DNA of 64,000 nt from Lachnospiraceae bacterium (GTDB taxonomy: Bacteria; Bacillota; Clostridia; Lachnospirales; Lachnospiraceae): assembly GCA_902363555.1 (NCBI GenBank), contig CABJAM010000003.1:62001-126000 (forward strand). Direction: 5' to 3'. Shown here piece after piece: positions 16,533 to 25,577 of this stretch; position 1 is the first letter of the stretch, and the number at the start of each line of letters is the position of its first letter. Under the pieces are notes generated by a model that saw only the letters and a list, made by a program, of their open reading frames with translations, was not told where the DNA came from and made no database searches. The position numbers and the translations under genes were made by a program.

Positions 16533-17939
16533 ATGGAAAACACGATGACGAAAAATCCGCTGGGATATGAAAAGCTCCCCAAGCTCTTGAGAGGCTTTGC
16601 GATCCCCAGCATTATTGCTATGCTTGTAAGCTCACTTTATAATATTGTCGATCAGATATTTATCGGCCAGGGCGTGGGGTATCTGGGAAATGCGGCCACT
16701 AACGTGGCGTTTCCGCTGACAACCATCTGTCTGGCCATTGCACTTTTGATCGGAATCGGCAGCGCCTCCAACTTTTCTTTGTCGCTGGGAGCGGGAGACA
16801 ATGAAAAGGCGGCCCGGATTACCGGAAACGCTGTTTGCATGATGCTTGTGTTTGGTATTCTTTATGCCATTCTCATAGAAATCTTTTTGAATCCCATGCT
16901 GACAGCATTTGGCGCGACGACAGAAATCATGCCTTATGCTCAAAGCTATACCCGGATCACGGCCATTGGCATGCCGCTTTTAATTATGACCAATGCCCTG
17001 AGCAATCTGGCCAGAGCCGACGGCAGCCCGAAATATTCCATGCTCTGCATGGTTGTGGGTGCGGTCATCAATACGATTTTAGACCCGATTTTTATATTTG
17101 TATTTGATCTGGGAATTGCCGGAGCCGCGTGGGCTACGATCATTGGCCAGTTTTTCTCCTTCCTTCTGGCCGTCCGCTACATCTGGAAGTTTAAAAGCGT
17201 CCAACTGAAGCGGGAGCATTTCCGGCTGAATAAAAAGCTGTGCCTGACGACAGCCTCCCTTGGAATGAGCAACAGTCTGAACCAGCTTGCCCTGTGTGTG
17301 GTACAGATCGTACTGAACAATTCCCTGACCTATTATGGCGCCAGGTCGGTCTACGGCTCGGAAATACCGCTGGCGGCCTGTGGTATAGTTATGAAGACCA
17401 ACGCTATTTTGCTGGCCATCATCATCGGGATATCCCAGGGCTCCCAGCCTATTATCGGATTTAATTACGGCGCCAGGAAGTATGACCGGGTCCGCGGCAT
17501 ATATAAGCTGGCCATTGGCTGCAATCTGGTGATTTCCGCCGTGGGCTTTATATTGTTCCAGTTTTTCCCGAGACAGATCATAGCCATATTCGGCACCGGA
17601 GACGCCGCATATTACGAATTTGCCGTCAAATTTATGAGAATCTTTCTCTTTATGGTGCTGGTCAATGGCGTACAACTGATCTCATCCAACTTTTTTGCCG
17701 CTATTGGTAAGCCTGTAAAGGGCATGGTGCTCTCCCTGACGCGGCAGGTATTTTTCCTCATACCGCTGATTCTGATCCTGCCTTTAATCATGGGGATCGA
17801 TGGCCTTATGTATGCCGCACCTATTGCCGACGCCTTTGCATTTGCCACGACACTGTTTCTGATCGGGCGGGAGCTGCGCAGCATGAAACGGCTTGAAAGT
17901 GAAGAAAAGGGCATGGCTGGTCAGACAGCGCTGTCATAA
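16533..17939 (+). CDS. MATE family multidrug efflux transporter
   Basis: The 468-residue membrane protein has about 12 hydrophobic segments and MATE signatures such as GFAIPSIIAMLVSSLYNIVDQIFIGQGVG and the second-half ISQGSQPIIGFNYGARKYDRV. It would export cationic compounds with Na+ or H+ exchange. ATG 16533 is 6 bases from AAGGAAA; ATG 16527 touches it. Co-transcription with marR is likely. Confidence 0.92.
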   Translation: MENTMTKNPLGYEKLPKLLRGFAIPSIIAMLVSSLYNIVDQIFIGQGVGYLGNAATNVAFPLTTICLAIALLIGIGSASNFSLSLGAGDNEKAARITGNAVCMMLVFGILYAILIEIFLNPMLTAFGATTEIMPYAQSYTRITAIGMPLLIMTNALSNLARADGSPKYSMLCMVVGAVINTILDPIFIFVFDLGIAGAAWATIIGQFFSFLLAVRYIWKFKSVQLKREHFRLNKKLCLTTASLGMSNSLNQLALCVVQIVLNNSLTYYGARSVYGSEIPLAACGIVMKTNAILLAIIIGISQGSQPIIGFNYGARKYDRVRGIYKLAIGCNLVISAVGFILFQFFPRQIIAIFGTGDAAYYEFAVKFMRIFLFMVLVNGVQLISSNFFAAIGKPVKGMVLSLTRQVFFLIPLILILPLIMGIDGLMYAAPIADAFAFATTLFLIGRELRSMKRLESEEKGMAGQTALS

Positions 17940-18013
17940 ATCATTATCGATGACATCACCAATCATCACTCCGAGTACTGGGAACGGAGTGCAAATAGGC
18001 TGTAAAATGATGC

Positions 18014-18391
18014 TTAGCTTTTACTTTTACAGCGCCGCGCCCGCCGCCATATGCGTTTTATAACAATACAATATAGATTAAATAATCCGAATCCACCAAG
18101 AATCCCGGTAATAAACCGCCGGCCATTGGTGGATTCTTTGATTCCCAGAGTCTGGATACCCCAGTCGCTGCCCATGATCCCTAAAAATACAACGGACAGG
18201 GCCGCTGGAATATCTTTTTTGAAATTGAGGAGAACTGCCAGCCCCTGACCGAGCGCCACGCCGGTGCAGCGGGCACAAACCGGAAACTGATGCCCACGAA
18301 TAAAAAAGCTGCGTTCCGGCATGCGGTGGCAGCCGCTGGCCTCCCCAAGCTCATCCATCAATCGTACCAGGTATTTCCACAATCTTGACAT
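18014..18391 (-). CDS. DUF2085 family membrane protein
   Basis: The 125-residue protein has the DUF2085 signature CHRMPERSFFIRGHQFPVCARCTGVALG, with four conserved cysteines/histidines that could bind metal, then two or three membrane segments. Function is unknown. It overlaps the zinc-ribbon gene by 34 bases in a -/- pair. The first ATG (18391) has GAGG 11 bases upstream; the ATG at 18358, just after the upstream stop, is an alternative that would better match the family's usual start. Confidence 0.78.
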   Translation of the reverse strand: MSRLWKYLVRLMDELGEASGCHRMPERSFFIRGHQFPVCARCTGVALGQGLAVLLNFKKDIPAALSVVFLGIMGSDWGIQTLGIKESTNGRRFITGILGGFGLFNLYCIVIKRIWRRARRCKSKS

Positions 18392-18597
18392 ATATGCACA
18401 ACCCTCGACCGTGTCGTTGTTTTCGTCTTACCCTTACCCATACCGCAAAGTCCGCACAAGATCCCGGGGATGTTGAACAGCAAAAATCCAATGCAGGACT
18501 TAAACCACCCAAAACCCTTCGTTTTCCCATGGGAATGCGTCTCCGTGACAACCTGAGTCGTCACATTATTACTACCACATTTTGGACATCTCATCAT
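18358..18597 (-). CDS. Small zinc-ribbon membrane-associated protein
   Basis: This 79-residue protein has two Cys pairs, CPKCGSNN at the start and CQDCGNTW at the end, flanking a Gly/Cys-rich hydrophobic stretch (CIGFLLFNIPGILCGLCGMG). It resembles LITAF-like or zinc-ribbon proteins that sit at the membrane surface. AAAGGAA precedes the start. The role is unknown; coupling with the DUF2085 gene suggests joint function. Confidence 0.7.
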   Translation of the reverse strand: MMRCPKCGSNNVTTQVVTETHSHGKTKGFGWFKSCIGFLLFNIPGILCGLCGMGKGKTKTTTRSRVVHICQDCGNTWYD

Positions 18598-18723
18598 AAA
18601 ATTCCTTTCTAAAACTCTTTCCGGCCATCAGGCCAATTCCATTATAACATTAAACACCCCCAAAAAGGAAATACTTTATTAAACATGCAAAAGATTAAGA
18701 AATATATTCCGTCCGTGGGCTAC

Positions 18724-18769
18724 CTTACACCAACTGTAAGTATCATTTCCCATGCCTCTCTGCTATACT
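18724..18769 (+). promoter_or_regulatory. BceR-like operator and promoter of the ABC-two-component operon
   Basis: CTTACA-N5-TGTAAG (18724-18740) resembles the BceR-family consensus TNACA-N4-TGTAA, with one extra spacer base. A -10 TATACT lies at 18764-18769 with no good -35, as expected for an activator-dependent promoter. The response regulator encoded at 21788 is the likely activator. Confidence 0.65.
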
Positions 18770-18845
18770 GTACCCATAAGATAACCGGCGGGATTGCCGG
18801 AGGAAACTATCTAAGACACAAAAGGCGCCGGAAGCGGCGGCCGCG

Positions 18846-18942
18846 GCCAAGACAGCAGGCGCTGAAAAGCGGCAGTCGCAGCCAAGACAGCAGGCGCTGA
18901 AAAAGCGGCAGTCGCAGCCAAGAGCGATAGGCGCTGTAAAGC
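18846..18942. repeat. 35/36-bp tandem repeat in the leader of the Bce-like operon
   Basis: Units at 18846-18880 and 18881-18916 are nearly identical, each starting GCCAAGACAGCAGGCGCTGA; a diverged third copy runs 18917-18942. They occupy most of the untranslated leader before the ABC gene. Confidence 0.85.
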
Positions 18943-18978
18943 AGCCGGTGCCGCAGGCGCATTATACAGGAGGTAACT

Positions 18979-19758
18979 ATGAACATACAAAGAATATTAC
19001 AGGTCGACAGTGTCACAAAAGTATACGGCAAAGGCCCGAACAAAACCGAAGCCTTGCGGGGCATCAGCTTTGACGTTTTAAACGGTGAATTTCTCGGGAT
19101 CATGGGGGCCAGCGGCTCCGGTAAAACAACGCTGCTCAACTGCATTGCCACAATGATTAAACCCACCTCGGGAAAAATACTGTTAAAACAAAACGATGTG
19201 GCCATGTTTAAAGGGGGTCAGTTGGCGGACTACCGCGGCAAAGAAATTGGCTATCTATTCCAGGAATTTGAGCTGCTGGACAATATGACTGCCAGGGAAA
19301 ACATCATTCTGCCGCTGTCACTTCACGGCATGACCGGAAGACAGGCGGAGGGTGAGTTGGAAGCCCTTGCCCGCCGGCTGGATATTGAGGATGTACTGGA
19401 TAAATTCCCGTCGCAGCTATCCGGCGGGCAGAAGCAGAGAGTGGCCGCTGCCCGGGCGATGATCTCCAATCCAAGTATTGTGCTGGCCGACGAGCCCACC
19501 GGTTCCCTGGACAGTAAAAATTCCAAAGTCCTCATGGATAAGCTGGCCGCCATCAATAAGGAGCAGCAAAAGACTATCGTTATGGTCACCCATGATGCCA
19601 ATGCGGCCAGCTATTGCTCCAGAATACTGTTTATCCAGGATGGGCGACTGTTCCATGAGCTTCGCCGGGATCTGGAAAATGAACGGCAGGAGAGCTTTTA
19701 TGAGCGGATCGTCACGGTCATGGCTCAGTTGGGAGGAGGCAGCGCTAATGTTCTTTAA
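18979..19758 (+). CDS. ABC transporter ATP-binding protein, BceA-like
   Basis: The 259-residue protein has Walker A GASGSGKTT, Q-loop FQEFELLD, signature LSGGQKQR, Walker B IVLADEPTGSLD and H-loop VTHD. It belongs to the MacB/BceA group that drives FtsX-type permeases. With the following genes it forms a BceAB-BceRS-type module that detects and counters cell-wall-active peptide antibiotics. AGGAGG precedes the ATG. The permease gene starts inside its last codons. Confidence 0.92.
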   Translation: MNIQRILQVDSVTKVYGKGPNKTEALRGISFDVLNGEFLGIMGASGSGKTTLLNCIATMIKPTSGKILLKQNDVAMFKGGQLADYRGKEIGYLFQEFELLDNMTARENIILPLSLHGMTGRQAEGELEALARRLDIEDVLDKFPSQLSGGQKQRVAAARAMISNPSIVLADEPTGSLDSKNSKVLMDKLAAINKEQQKTIVMVTHDANAASYCSRILFIQDGRLFHELRRDLENERQESFYERIVTVMAQLGGGSANVL

Positions 19759-21781
19759 ACAGGTACGGCGCAACGCCGCCGGTCATCGAAAAAATAACGG
19801 TCTGCTTTTTGGCTCCCTCGTGATTGCCATCGTAGCCTTTTACACACTGCTTTCCCTGGACAGCCAGGACGTGATGCGGTTTTTAGAAACGATGGAGAGC
19901 GACGCGATCAGCCGTCTTATGATGCTCATCCCATTTATATATATAATGTCCTTATTTTTTGTATTTTTCCTGGTCTATTTTGCCTACCGCTATCAGATGG
20001 AAAACCGGCGCAAGGAGCTGGGGCTGTATCTGATGCTGGGCATGAAAAAAAGCCGGCTGTTCGCCCTGCTTATGAGTGAGACATTTTTAAACAGTCTGGT
20101 ATCTGTGGTCATCGGCCTGCCCATTGCCCTCCTTTTAACGGAGGGGATCAGCCTGGCCACCGCCAAGCTTGTGGGCCTTGGCATTATTGGCCATAAAATA
20201 TCCTTTTCTGCCATGGCCCTTGTGGGCACGGTGGCCGGATTTATTCTTGTGCAAATGGCTGCGGAGCTGCTGCTATGCTCTGAATTTATCCGCAGGGAGC
20301 CCATGGAGCTGCTGCGATACGACGCGGAGGAAAAGCAGATGGCCGTCTCTGCAAAAAAAGCGTGGCGAAGCTTCATTATTGGGATATTCCTTCTTCTGGC
20401 GGCTTACGCGGCGGGCGTTTTCCTGCTCAAAAGCTTTAATATGATCGCTGTGGGGCTGATTTTTATCCTCGGCTCCGTGGGAACCTTTAAGCTCTATAAA
20501 GGGATGGGCGTTTTTATTGGCCGCAGGATTGCGAAAAAAAGCCCGGACCAGTCCGGTCTGTTTACATTCACCGGACGGCAGATCCAGGAAAATGTGCTCC
20601 ATGAACACAGGGCGCTGGCGGTTTCCTCACTGCTTTTGCTCATGGCTATGGCCTGTGTTTCCTTTGGCATAGGTACTGCGGCGGGCAGAGGCTCGTCTCA
20701 GGTGCGCAGCGTGGATATTTCCATCCAGGGGGAAGAAGAGCAGGTGCGCCGTGTTTTGGAAAGCGATGAGGTCAAGTCGATGATCTCGGCCTGGTATCCT
20801 ATGGATATAAGCAGTATGGGGCAGGAGCATATATGTAGTACGGCCGGCCTGATCGAGGCGCTTAACCGGCAGCCGGCGTCCGGACTTCGTGATAATATGA
20901 TAGAAAATATGGACGGAAGGCTGGAGCATGTTTTGTCGGAATCCAGTTTTAATCAGCTTCTTACATCCATGGGCCGGGAGCCTATCCATCTGGAGGGGAA
21001 TCAGATGGCGGTCTATGCATCGGATAGAGACAGCCGGGAATTTTCGGATATATTAAATGGCGCCTTAAAGTCCGGGGCTTATGTGGAGCTGGATGGTGTG
21101 CACTATGATCTTCTGCCGCAGCTTTATCAGGACAATGTGGTGGCCGACCGCCAGATTACACTGTATATCGCCTATGTTGTACCTGACGCAGTGTATGCAA
21201 AGACGGCTTCCCATCCGGATCAGCCTTTTTGCTGGAATGTGGTGTTGGAGCCTGGGGTTGTAAAGGACATGGGGCTGATGCAGGCACTTCTGGCCGTACA
21301 GGATAAGCTGTCGGGAAGCGGACTTGTGTTTGAAACCTTTTTAAGCGGTATCGGTAGAAATCTTTTTTATACAGTGGCAGCCAGCTATATCACTATTTAT
21401 CTGGGAATCCTGTTTATGATTATTGCCAATACGGTCATTGGGCTGAAATATCTCATGCAGCAGAGAGTGAGCCGGAAACGTTATACGACGCTGCTTATGC
21501 TGGGTGCTGGGAAACGGGCGTTATGCGGATCGGCAAGAAAGCAAATACGGTTGTTTTTCGGCATGGTCCTGGGGGTATCCGCGGTAAGCTCCGTTTTTGC
21601 CATCGGTTCCATGTTTACAAGCTTTTTAAAACTGCCGTCGGAAACCTCTTCTGTGATGGTATTTTTACTGGCCGGTGTTGCGTTTTTACTGCTTGTTGTG
21701 ATAGAATTTATATATATCACCATCGTCATGCGTGCCAGCCGTAAAGAAATACAGGCATTGAGGGTGGCAGACAGGAGGTAG
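19748..21781 (+). CDS. FtsX-domain ABC permease, BceB-like
   Basis: The 677-residue protein shows the BceB layout: one N-terminal membrane helix, two bundles of FtsX-type helices, a large extracellular domain (about residues 310-520) and a C-terminal FtsX bundle ending VIEFIYITIVMRASRKEIQALRV. In the family the extracellular domain senses the peptide antibiotic complex and signals to the intramembrane kinase. It starts at ATG 19748, overlapping the ATPase gene by 11 bases behind GGGAGGAGG. Confidence 0.9.
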   Translation: MFFKQVRRNAAGHRKNNGLLFGSLVIAIVAFYTLLSLDSQDVMRFLETMESDAISRLMMLIPFIYIMSLFFVFFLVYFAYRYQMENRRKELGLYLMLGMKKSRLFALLMSETFLNSLVSVVIGLPIALLLTEGISLATAKLVGLGIIGHKISFSAMALVGTVAGFILVQMAAELLLCSEFIRREPMELLRYDAEEKQMAVSAKKAWRSFIIGIFLLLAAYAAGVFLLKSFNMIAVGLIFILGSVGTFKLYKGMGVFIGRRIAKKSPDQSGLFTFTGRQIQENVLHEHRALAVSSLLLLMAMACVSFGIGTAAGRGSSQVRSVDISIQGEEEQVRRVLESDEVKSMISAWYPMDISSMGQEHICSTAGLIEALNRQPASGLRDNMIENMDGRLEHVLSESSFNQLLTSMGREPIHLEGNQMAVYASDRDSREFSDILNGALKSGAYVELDGVHYDLLPQLYQDNVVADRQITLYIAYVVPDAVYAKTASHPDQPFCWNVVLEPGVVKDMGLMQALLAVQDKLSGSGLVFETFLSGIGRNLFYTVAASYITIYLGILFMIIANTVIGLKYLMQQRVSRKRYTTLLMLGAGKRALCGSARKQIRLFFGMVLGVSAVSSVFAIGSMFTSFLKLPSETSSVMVFLLAGVAFLLLVVIEFIYITIVMRASRKEIQALRVADRR

Positions 21782-21787
21782 CGGCCA

Positions 21788-22459
21788 TTGAGCAGAATCA
21801 CAATTGTAGAGGACGACATCTATTTAAGAGAAGAGCTGATCAACACCTTTGAAAGGAGGGGATACCTGGTGACAGGTATCTCTTCCTTTGTTGTTCCGGA
21901 GCCGGAGATCATGGACAGTCATCCGGACCTTTTGGTGCTGGATATCAATCTGCCGGGCAAATCCGGCTTTGAGCTTTGCCGCTGGCTCAAGGCCAGAGCT
22001 TCATTTCCAATTTTAATATTAACGGCCAGAGATGCCATGGCGGATGAGCTTTATGCCCTGGGGCTTGGGGCCGATGATTTTCTCACAAAGCCCTGTCATC
22101 CGGACCGGCTTCTGGCCAGGGCGGACCGGCTTTTGCAGACCTACGGGAAGGTCCATCATATGGTGCAGGCCGGAGCAGTGGTGCTGGACACGGATACCTA
22201 TAAGGTAGTTTTTAAGGAAAACCATACTGTGCTTTCTGAGAATGAGGGGCGGCTGCTTGGTGTGCTTATGGAGCATTACCCTCTTGTGGTTTCCAGAGAG
22301 GAGATTTTTAAGGAAATATGGGGCGGCAGTGACTATGTGGATGAAAATATATTGCAGGTGAACATGACCCGGTTGAGAAAGAGTCTTGAGCCGCTGGGCC
22401 TGCGGGATATCGTCCGAACGGTGCGGGGCCGGGGATATTGTCTTGAGGTGGATGTATGA
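21788..22459 (+). CDS. OmpR-type response regulator, BceR-like
   Basis: The 223-residue protein has a receiver domain with the phospho-acceptor Asp52 (LLVLDINLPGKSG) and a C-terminal winged helix (ENILQVNMTRLRKSL, IVRTVRGRGYCLEV). It starts at TTG 21788, 9 bases after AGGAGG, at the permease stop. It probably activates the promoter at 18724-18769. Confidence 0.92.
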   Translation: MSRITIVEDDIYLREELINTFERRGYLVTGISSFVVPEPEIMDSHPDLLVLDINLPGKSGFELCRWLKARASFPILILTARDAMADELYALGLGADDFLTKPCHPDRLLARADRLLQTYGKVHHMVQAGAVVLDTDTYKVVFKENHTVLSENEGRLLGVLMEHYPLVVSREEIFKEIWGGSDYVDENILQVNMTRLRKSLEPLGLRDIVRTVRGRGYCLEVDV

Positions 22460-23532
22460 ATGGATTAAAGAGGAATTGGCCTGATGGCCAGGCAGGTCAG
22501 GGATTCCTTCGGGAATCCCCGACAATTTGTAATATAAAGGAACACTCGCCGTGGCTTTGGCTGATTGTTCTTATGGACCTGTTTTTTTCGTTTATCGTTT
22601 GGCTGGCGGCGCCGGGAGCCTTTGGTTATGTCTGCATCATGCTTGCCATATTTACGGTGATCGTTGTGATTGCAGGTATATTTATTGATGCGTCCGCCAG
22701 AAAAAAGAAAATGGCGGCGCTCCAGAGTTTTTTGTCGGATTTTGATGAATCATCCGAGCAGATGCTTGTCAGTGTGGCGGGGGAGTCCTGGCGGCCCCTC
22801 ATTGTGCAGCTTTCTCAAAAGCTTCGGGAGCAGGAAAAGGGCATGAACGATAAGCAGTTGGAATTGCAGGATTATGAGGAATTTATAGAGGAATGGACCC
22901 ATGAGATCAAGACGCCCCTGTCGCTGGCCACGCTTGTTCTGGCCAATCACCGGGATGAGATGTCACCTTATGTGTATGGGCGGATGAACCATGTGCAGCA
23001 CACCATTGGTGGGAATGTGGACCGTATCCTCTATTATGCCCGGCTGCACGCGGATCATATGGATTATAAATTTGAGACGCTGAAGCTGGACCGGTGCGTC
23101 GATGAGGCTCTGGAGAGCTTTATGGATATTGCCCGGGAAAAGGGGATAGCGGTACAGACAGAGCTTTTAGAGCTGCGTGTCGTCAGCGACCGGAAGGTGC
23201 TGGCCTTCATGCTCGCCCAGCTTCTTGGCAATGCATTTAAGTATACGGCCGGGAGCGGGGGCGTTGTCAGCGTTGCCACCTGGTCCGGTCCGGATGGGGA
23301 AATCCATCTGGCGGTGCGGGATAATGGCAGCGGTGTTTCTGCCGCCGATCTGCCGTTTGTATTTGACAAGGGCTTTACCGGAAGCTTTCCGAACCAACAG
23401 AATGCCACGGGGATGGGGCTTTATCTGGTGAAAAAATATGCGGCGAAGCTGTCGGTGACGGTGGAGATCGAGGACTTTTCCACACGGGGCTGCGGTTTCG
23501 GGATAGAGATCATCTTTCCGCTCGTAGAGTGA
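22456..23532 (+). CDS. Intramembrane-sensing histidine kinase, BceS-like, with an inserted repeat
   Basis: The 358-residue kinase has two N-terminal membrane helices with a very short loop, an H-box EEWTHEIKTPLSLATL, an N-box LAQLLGNAFKYT and the DNGSG and GMGLYLVKK ATP-binding boxes. That is the BceS group, which has no sensing domain of its own and depends on the permease. Residues 6-27, starting RNWPDGQAGQGF, are encoded by a copy of a palindromic repeat (22471-22536) also found twice upstream of the gntR gene near 47.5 kb. ATG 22456 overlaps the regulator's stop. Confidence 0.92.
   Translation: MNGLKRNWPDGQAGQGFLRESPTICNIKEHSPWLWLIVLMDLFFSFIVWLAAPGAFGYVCIMLAIFTVIVVIAGIFIDASARKKKMAALQSFLSDFDESSEQMLVSVAGESWRPLIVQLSQKLREQEKGMNDKQLELQDYEEFIEEWTHEIKTPLSLATLVLANHRDEMSPYVYGRMNHVQHTIGGNVDRILYYARLHADHMDYKFETLKLDRCVDEALESFMDIAREKGIAVQTELLELRVVSDRKVLAFMLAQLLGNAFKYTAGSGGVVSVATWSGPDGEIHLAVRDNGSGVSAADLPFVFDKGFTGSFPNQQNATGMGLYLVKKYAAKLSVTVEIEDFSTRGCGFGIEIIFPLVE
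22471..22536. repeat. Two-hairpin palindromic element inside the kinase gene
   Basis: The 66-bp copy forms TTGGCC-TGAT-GGCCAG and GGGATTCC-TTCG-GGAATCCC hairpins. It aligns end to end with the reverse complement of the copies at 47442-47575. It adds exactly 22 codons without stop. Confidence 0.85.
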
Positions 23533-23780
23533 CCGGGTGTAGCGGCCGGAGACACGTCCGCACTCCTCGCCAGGCGCTTTCCCCAGCTCCGACGCGGACT
23601 GTCTGCGCTCCCCTGCCAGCCACTGTAAATGGTCATCGGCAGAAAGATGTTCTGGTCATCCGCCCGGCGATTTGGTACAATAGTATGTAACAGGGCCGAC
23701 AGGGCTGCGCATTTACTGCGGGGATTGTGCTGCGCATTTAATGCGCTGGCTGTGCGATTATGTATGCTGGGGGGATGTCT

Positions 23781-25577
23781 GTGAGAGAATATTGCCGGTC
23801 GCTTAAGGGCAAGGTGATCGCCGTGTTGTTTGTGGCGGTGATTCCTATTGTCATTGCATTTATTATTATTAATTCGTATACGATGCATCTGGTGCAGCAG
23901 GAGATTTATGAGAAAAATCACGATTTGCTGGAAATGCAGATGCATCAGTTGGATTACGAGCTGAACAGTATTGCCGAATATTTAAAGCATTTGGACTATG
24001 AGGATAATTATACGTCGGGCTTTACAGATGAGGATACACAGAAATATTATTTTTCGGCAAATTATTATCGCAGAACGATTTCATCAGCCATCGATATGTA
24101 CGATTATGTTGAGGGGATGGCCATGCTGTCTCTTGAAAATGACGCGGTAGTTTATGTCTATAATGAAGGCCGCAGCGACGCTTATGACAGCCGCTTGCAG
24201 GTTGTGGACTATATGAAGGCAAATCTGGACTGGCTGAAAACCATAAAGAATGCATGGAAATGCTGTGATATTAACGGCACCTACTATTTAATTTACGTCT
24301 ACGAGCAGAGCGGTGTTTATTTTTGTGCGTGGGCCAATGCGGATAATTTGTTCCTCAATGCCGGAAACTGGAAGATTACAAAATCCAACAGTCTGTTTAT
24401 CGCCAATGCGGATGGCACGGTGATGTCTTCGGTGGGCGGTTCGGATATGGAAGCTGTGGAATGCCGGGAGGATACGGGCCATTATTACTTCTCCGGCAGT
24501 AAAAACCAGTATCTTATGACCGGTGTGGAATCCCAGAACGGGGATTTCAGACTGTTCAGTGCGGTGGACCGCAATAAGCTGCTGCGGCCGTATAAGTATT
24601 TGCAGATTGTGCTTGTATGCGTAGTGATTTTATTTGCAGCGATGATACCGGTAGTTTTGCGCGTGCTGAGCCGAAATGTATTCCGGCCCATGGGGCGGAT
24701 GATGAAGGCCATCCGTCATGTTGATGAGGGTGATTTGGAGTATCAGATCGAGGAGAAGAAGGATAACCGGGAATTTAAGCAGCTTATTGCCGCATTTAAC
24801 CAGATGATCGTCCAGATCAAGGACTTAAAGATCCATGCATATGAGGAAGAGCTGGAGAAACGGCAGCTTATGCTGGATAAGCAGCAGATTATGATGGAAT
24901 ATATGCAGGTTCAGATCGAGCCCCATTTTTATCTCAATGCCCTGAACATTATAAATACGATGGCGCAGGTGGGCGATGTGGATCTGATCGTGCAGTTGAC
25001 GGAAAATCTATCGGAGTATTTAAGGTATATCGCCAAAACAAAGACCAATTCGGTGACCATTGCCGAGGAGATGGAGCATATTCTCCATTACGTGAAGATC
25101 ATGCAGATCCGGTTCGGGGAGACCTTTCAGTATGTGGAAATGATCGATCCCCGGGCGCTGTCTGTAAAAATTCCGCCGCTGCTGATTCAGACGATCATTG
25201 AAAATACGATGAAATATGCGTTTGATATTTATGGGGATACTCACATCGATGTGGCCATTGCCATGGAGGAGAGGGATGATTTTGAAGGCGTGGCAATAAC
25301 GGTCATGGATAACGGCAAAGGCTATCCGGACGATTATATCCTCCGGTTTAATACCGCGTCGTCCTGGGAAGGGGCTCAGATCGGATTGTGGAATGCAAAA
25401 ATGCGGCTTTTTTATATGTACGGCGAAAATGCTTCGCTCACCGTAGGCAACAGGGCGGAGGGCGGCGCGTGTACACGGATATGGATTCCTCAGAGATCCA
25501 ACAGTTTAAAAGGGCCGGATGGTTCCCAAAAATCATTGCAAAGAGGTGCTAAAACGGATGAATTTACTGATTGTTGA
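23781..25577 (+). CDS. YesM-like sensor histidine kinase
   Basis: A membrane helix at the N-terminus, an extracellular sensor region of about 250 residues, a second helix (about ILQIVLVCVVILFAAMIP), a HAMP linker and a LytS/YesM-type kinase domain are visible. The phospho-His block is QVQIEPHFYLNALNIINTMAQ and the ATPase box has IIENTMKYAF and DNGKGYP. Such kinases sense sugars and control the adjacent importer. The start is unsure: GGGGGG (23769-23774) fits GTG 23781 best; ATGs at 23775 and 23760 are in frame. The response regulator begins 20 bases before its stop. Confidence 0.88.
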   Translation: MREYCRSLKGKVIAVLFVAVIPIVIAFIIINSYTMHLVQQEIYEKNHDLLEMQMHQLDYELNSIAEYLKHLDYEDNYTSGFTDEDTQKYYFSANYYRRTISSAIDMYDYVEGMAMLSLENDAVVYVYNEGRSDAYDSRLQVVDYMKANLDWLKTIKNAWKCCDINGTYYLIYVYEQSGVYFCAWANADNLFLNAGNWKITKSNSLFIANADGTVMSSVGGSDMEAVECREDTGHYYFSGSKNQYLMTGVESQNGDFRLFSAVDRNKLLRPYKYLQIVLVCVVILFAAMIPVVLRVLSRNVFRPMGRMMKAIRHVDEGDLEYQIEEKKDNREFKQLIAAFNQMIVQIKDLKIHAYEEELEKRQLMLDKQQIMMEYMQVQIEPHFYLNALNIINTMAQVGDVDLIVQLTENLSEYLRYIAKTKTNSVTIAEEMEHILHYVKIMQIRFGETFQYVEMIDPRALSVKIPPLLIQTIIENTMKYAFDIYGDTHIDVAIAMEERDDFEGVAITVMDNGKGYPDDYILRFNTASSWEGAQIGLWNAKMRLFYMYGENASLTVGNRAEGGACTRIWIPQRSNSLKGPDGSQKSLQRGAKTDEFTDC

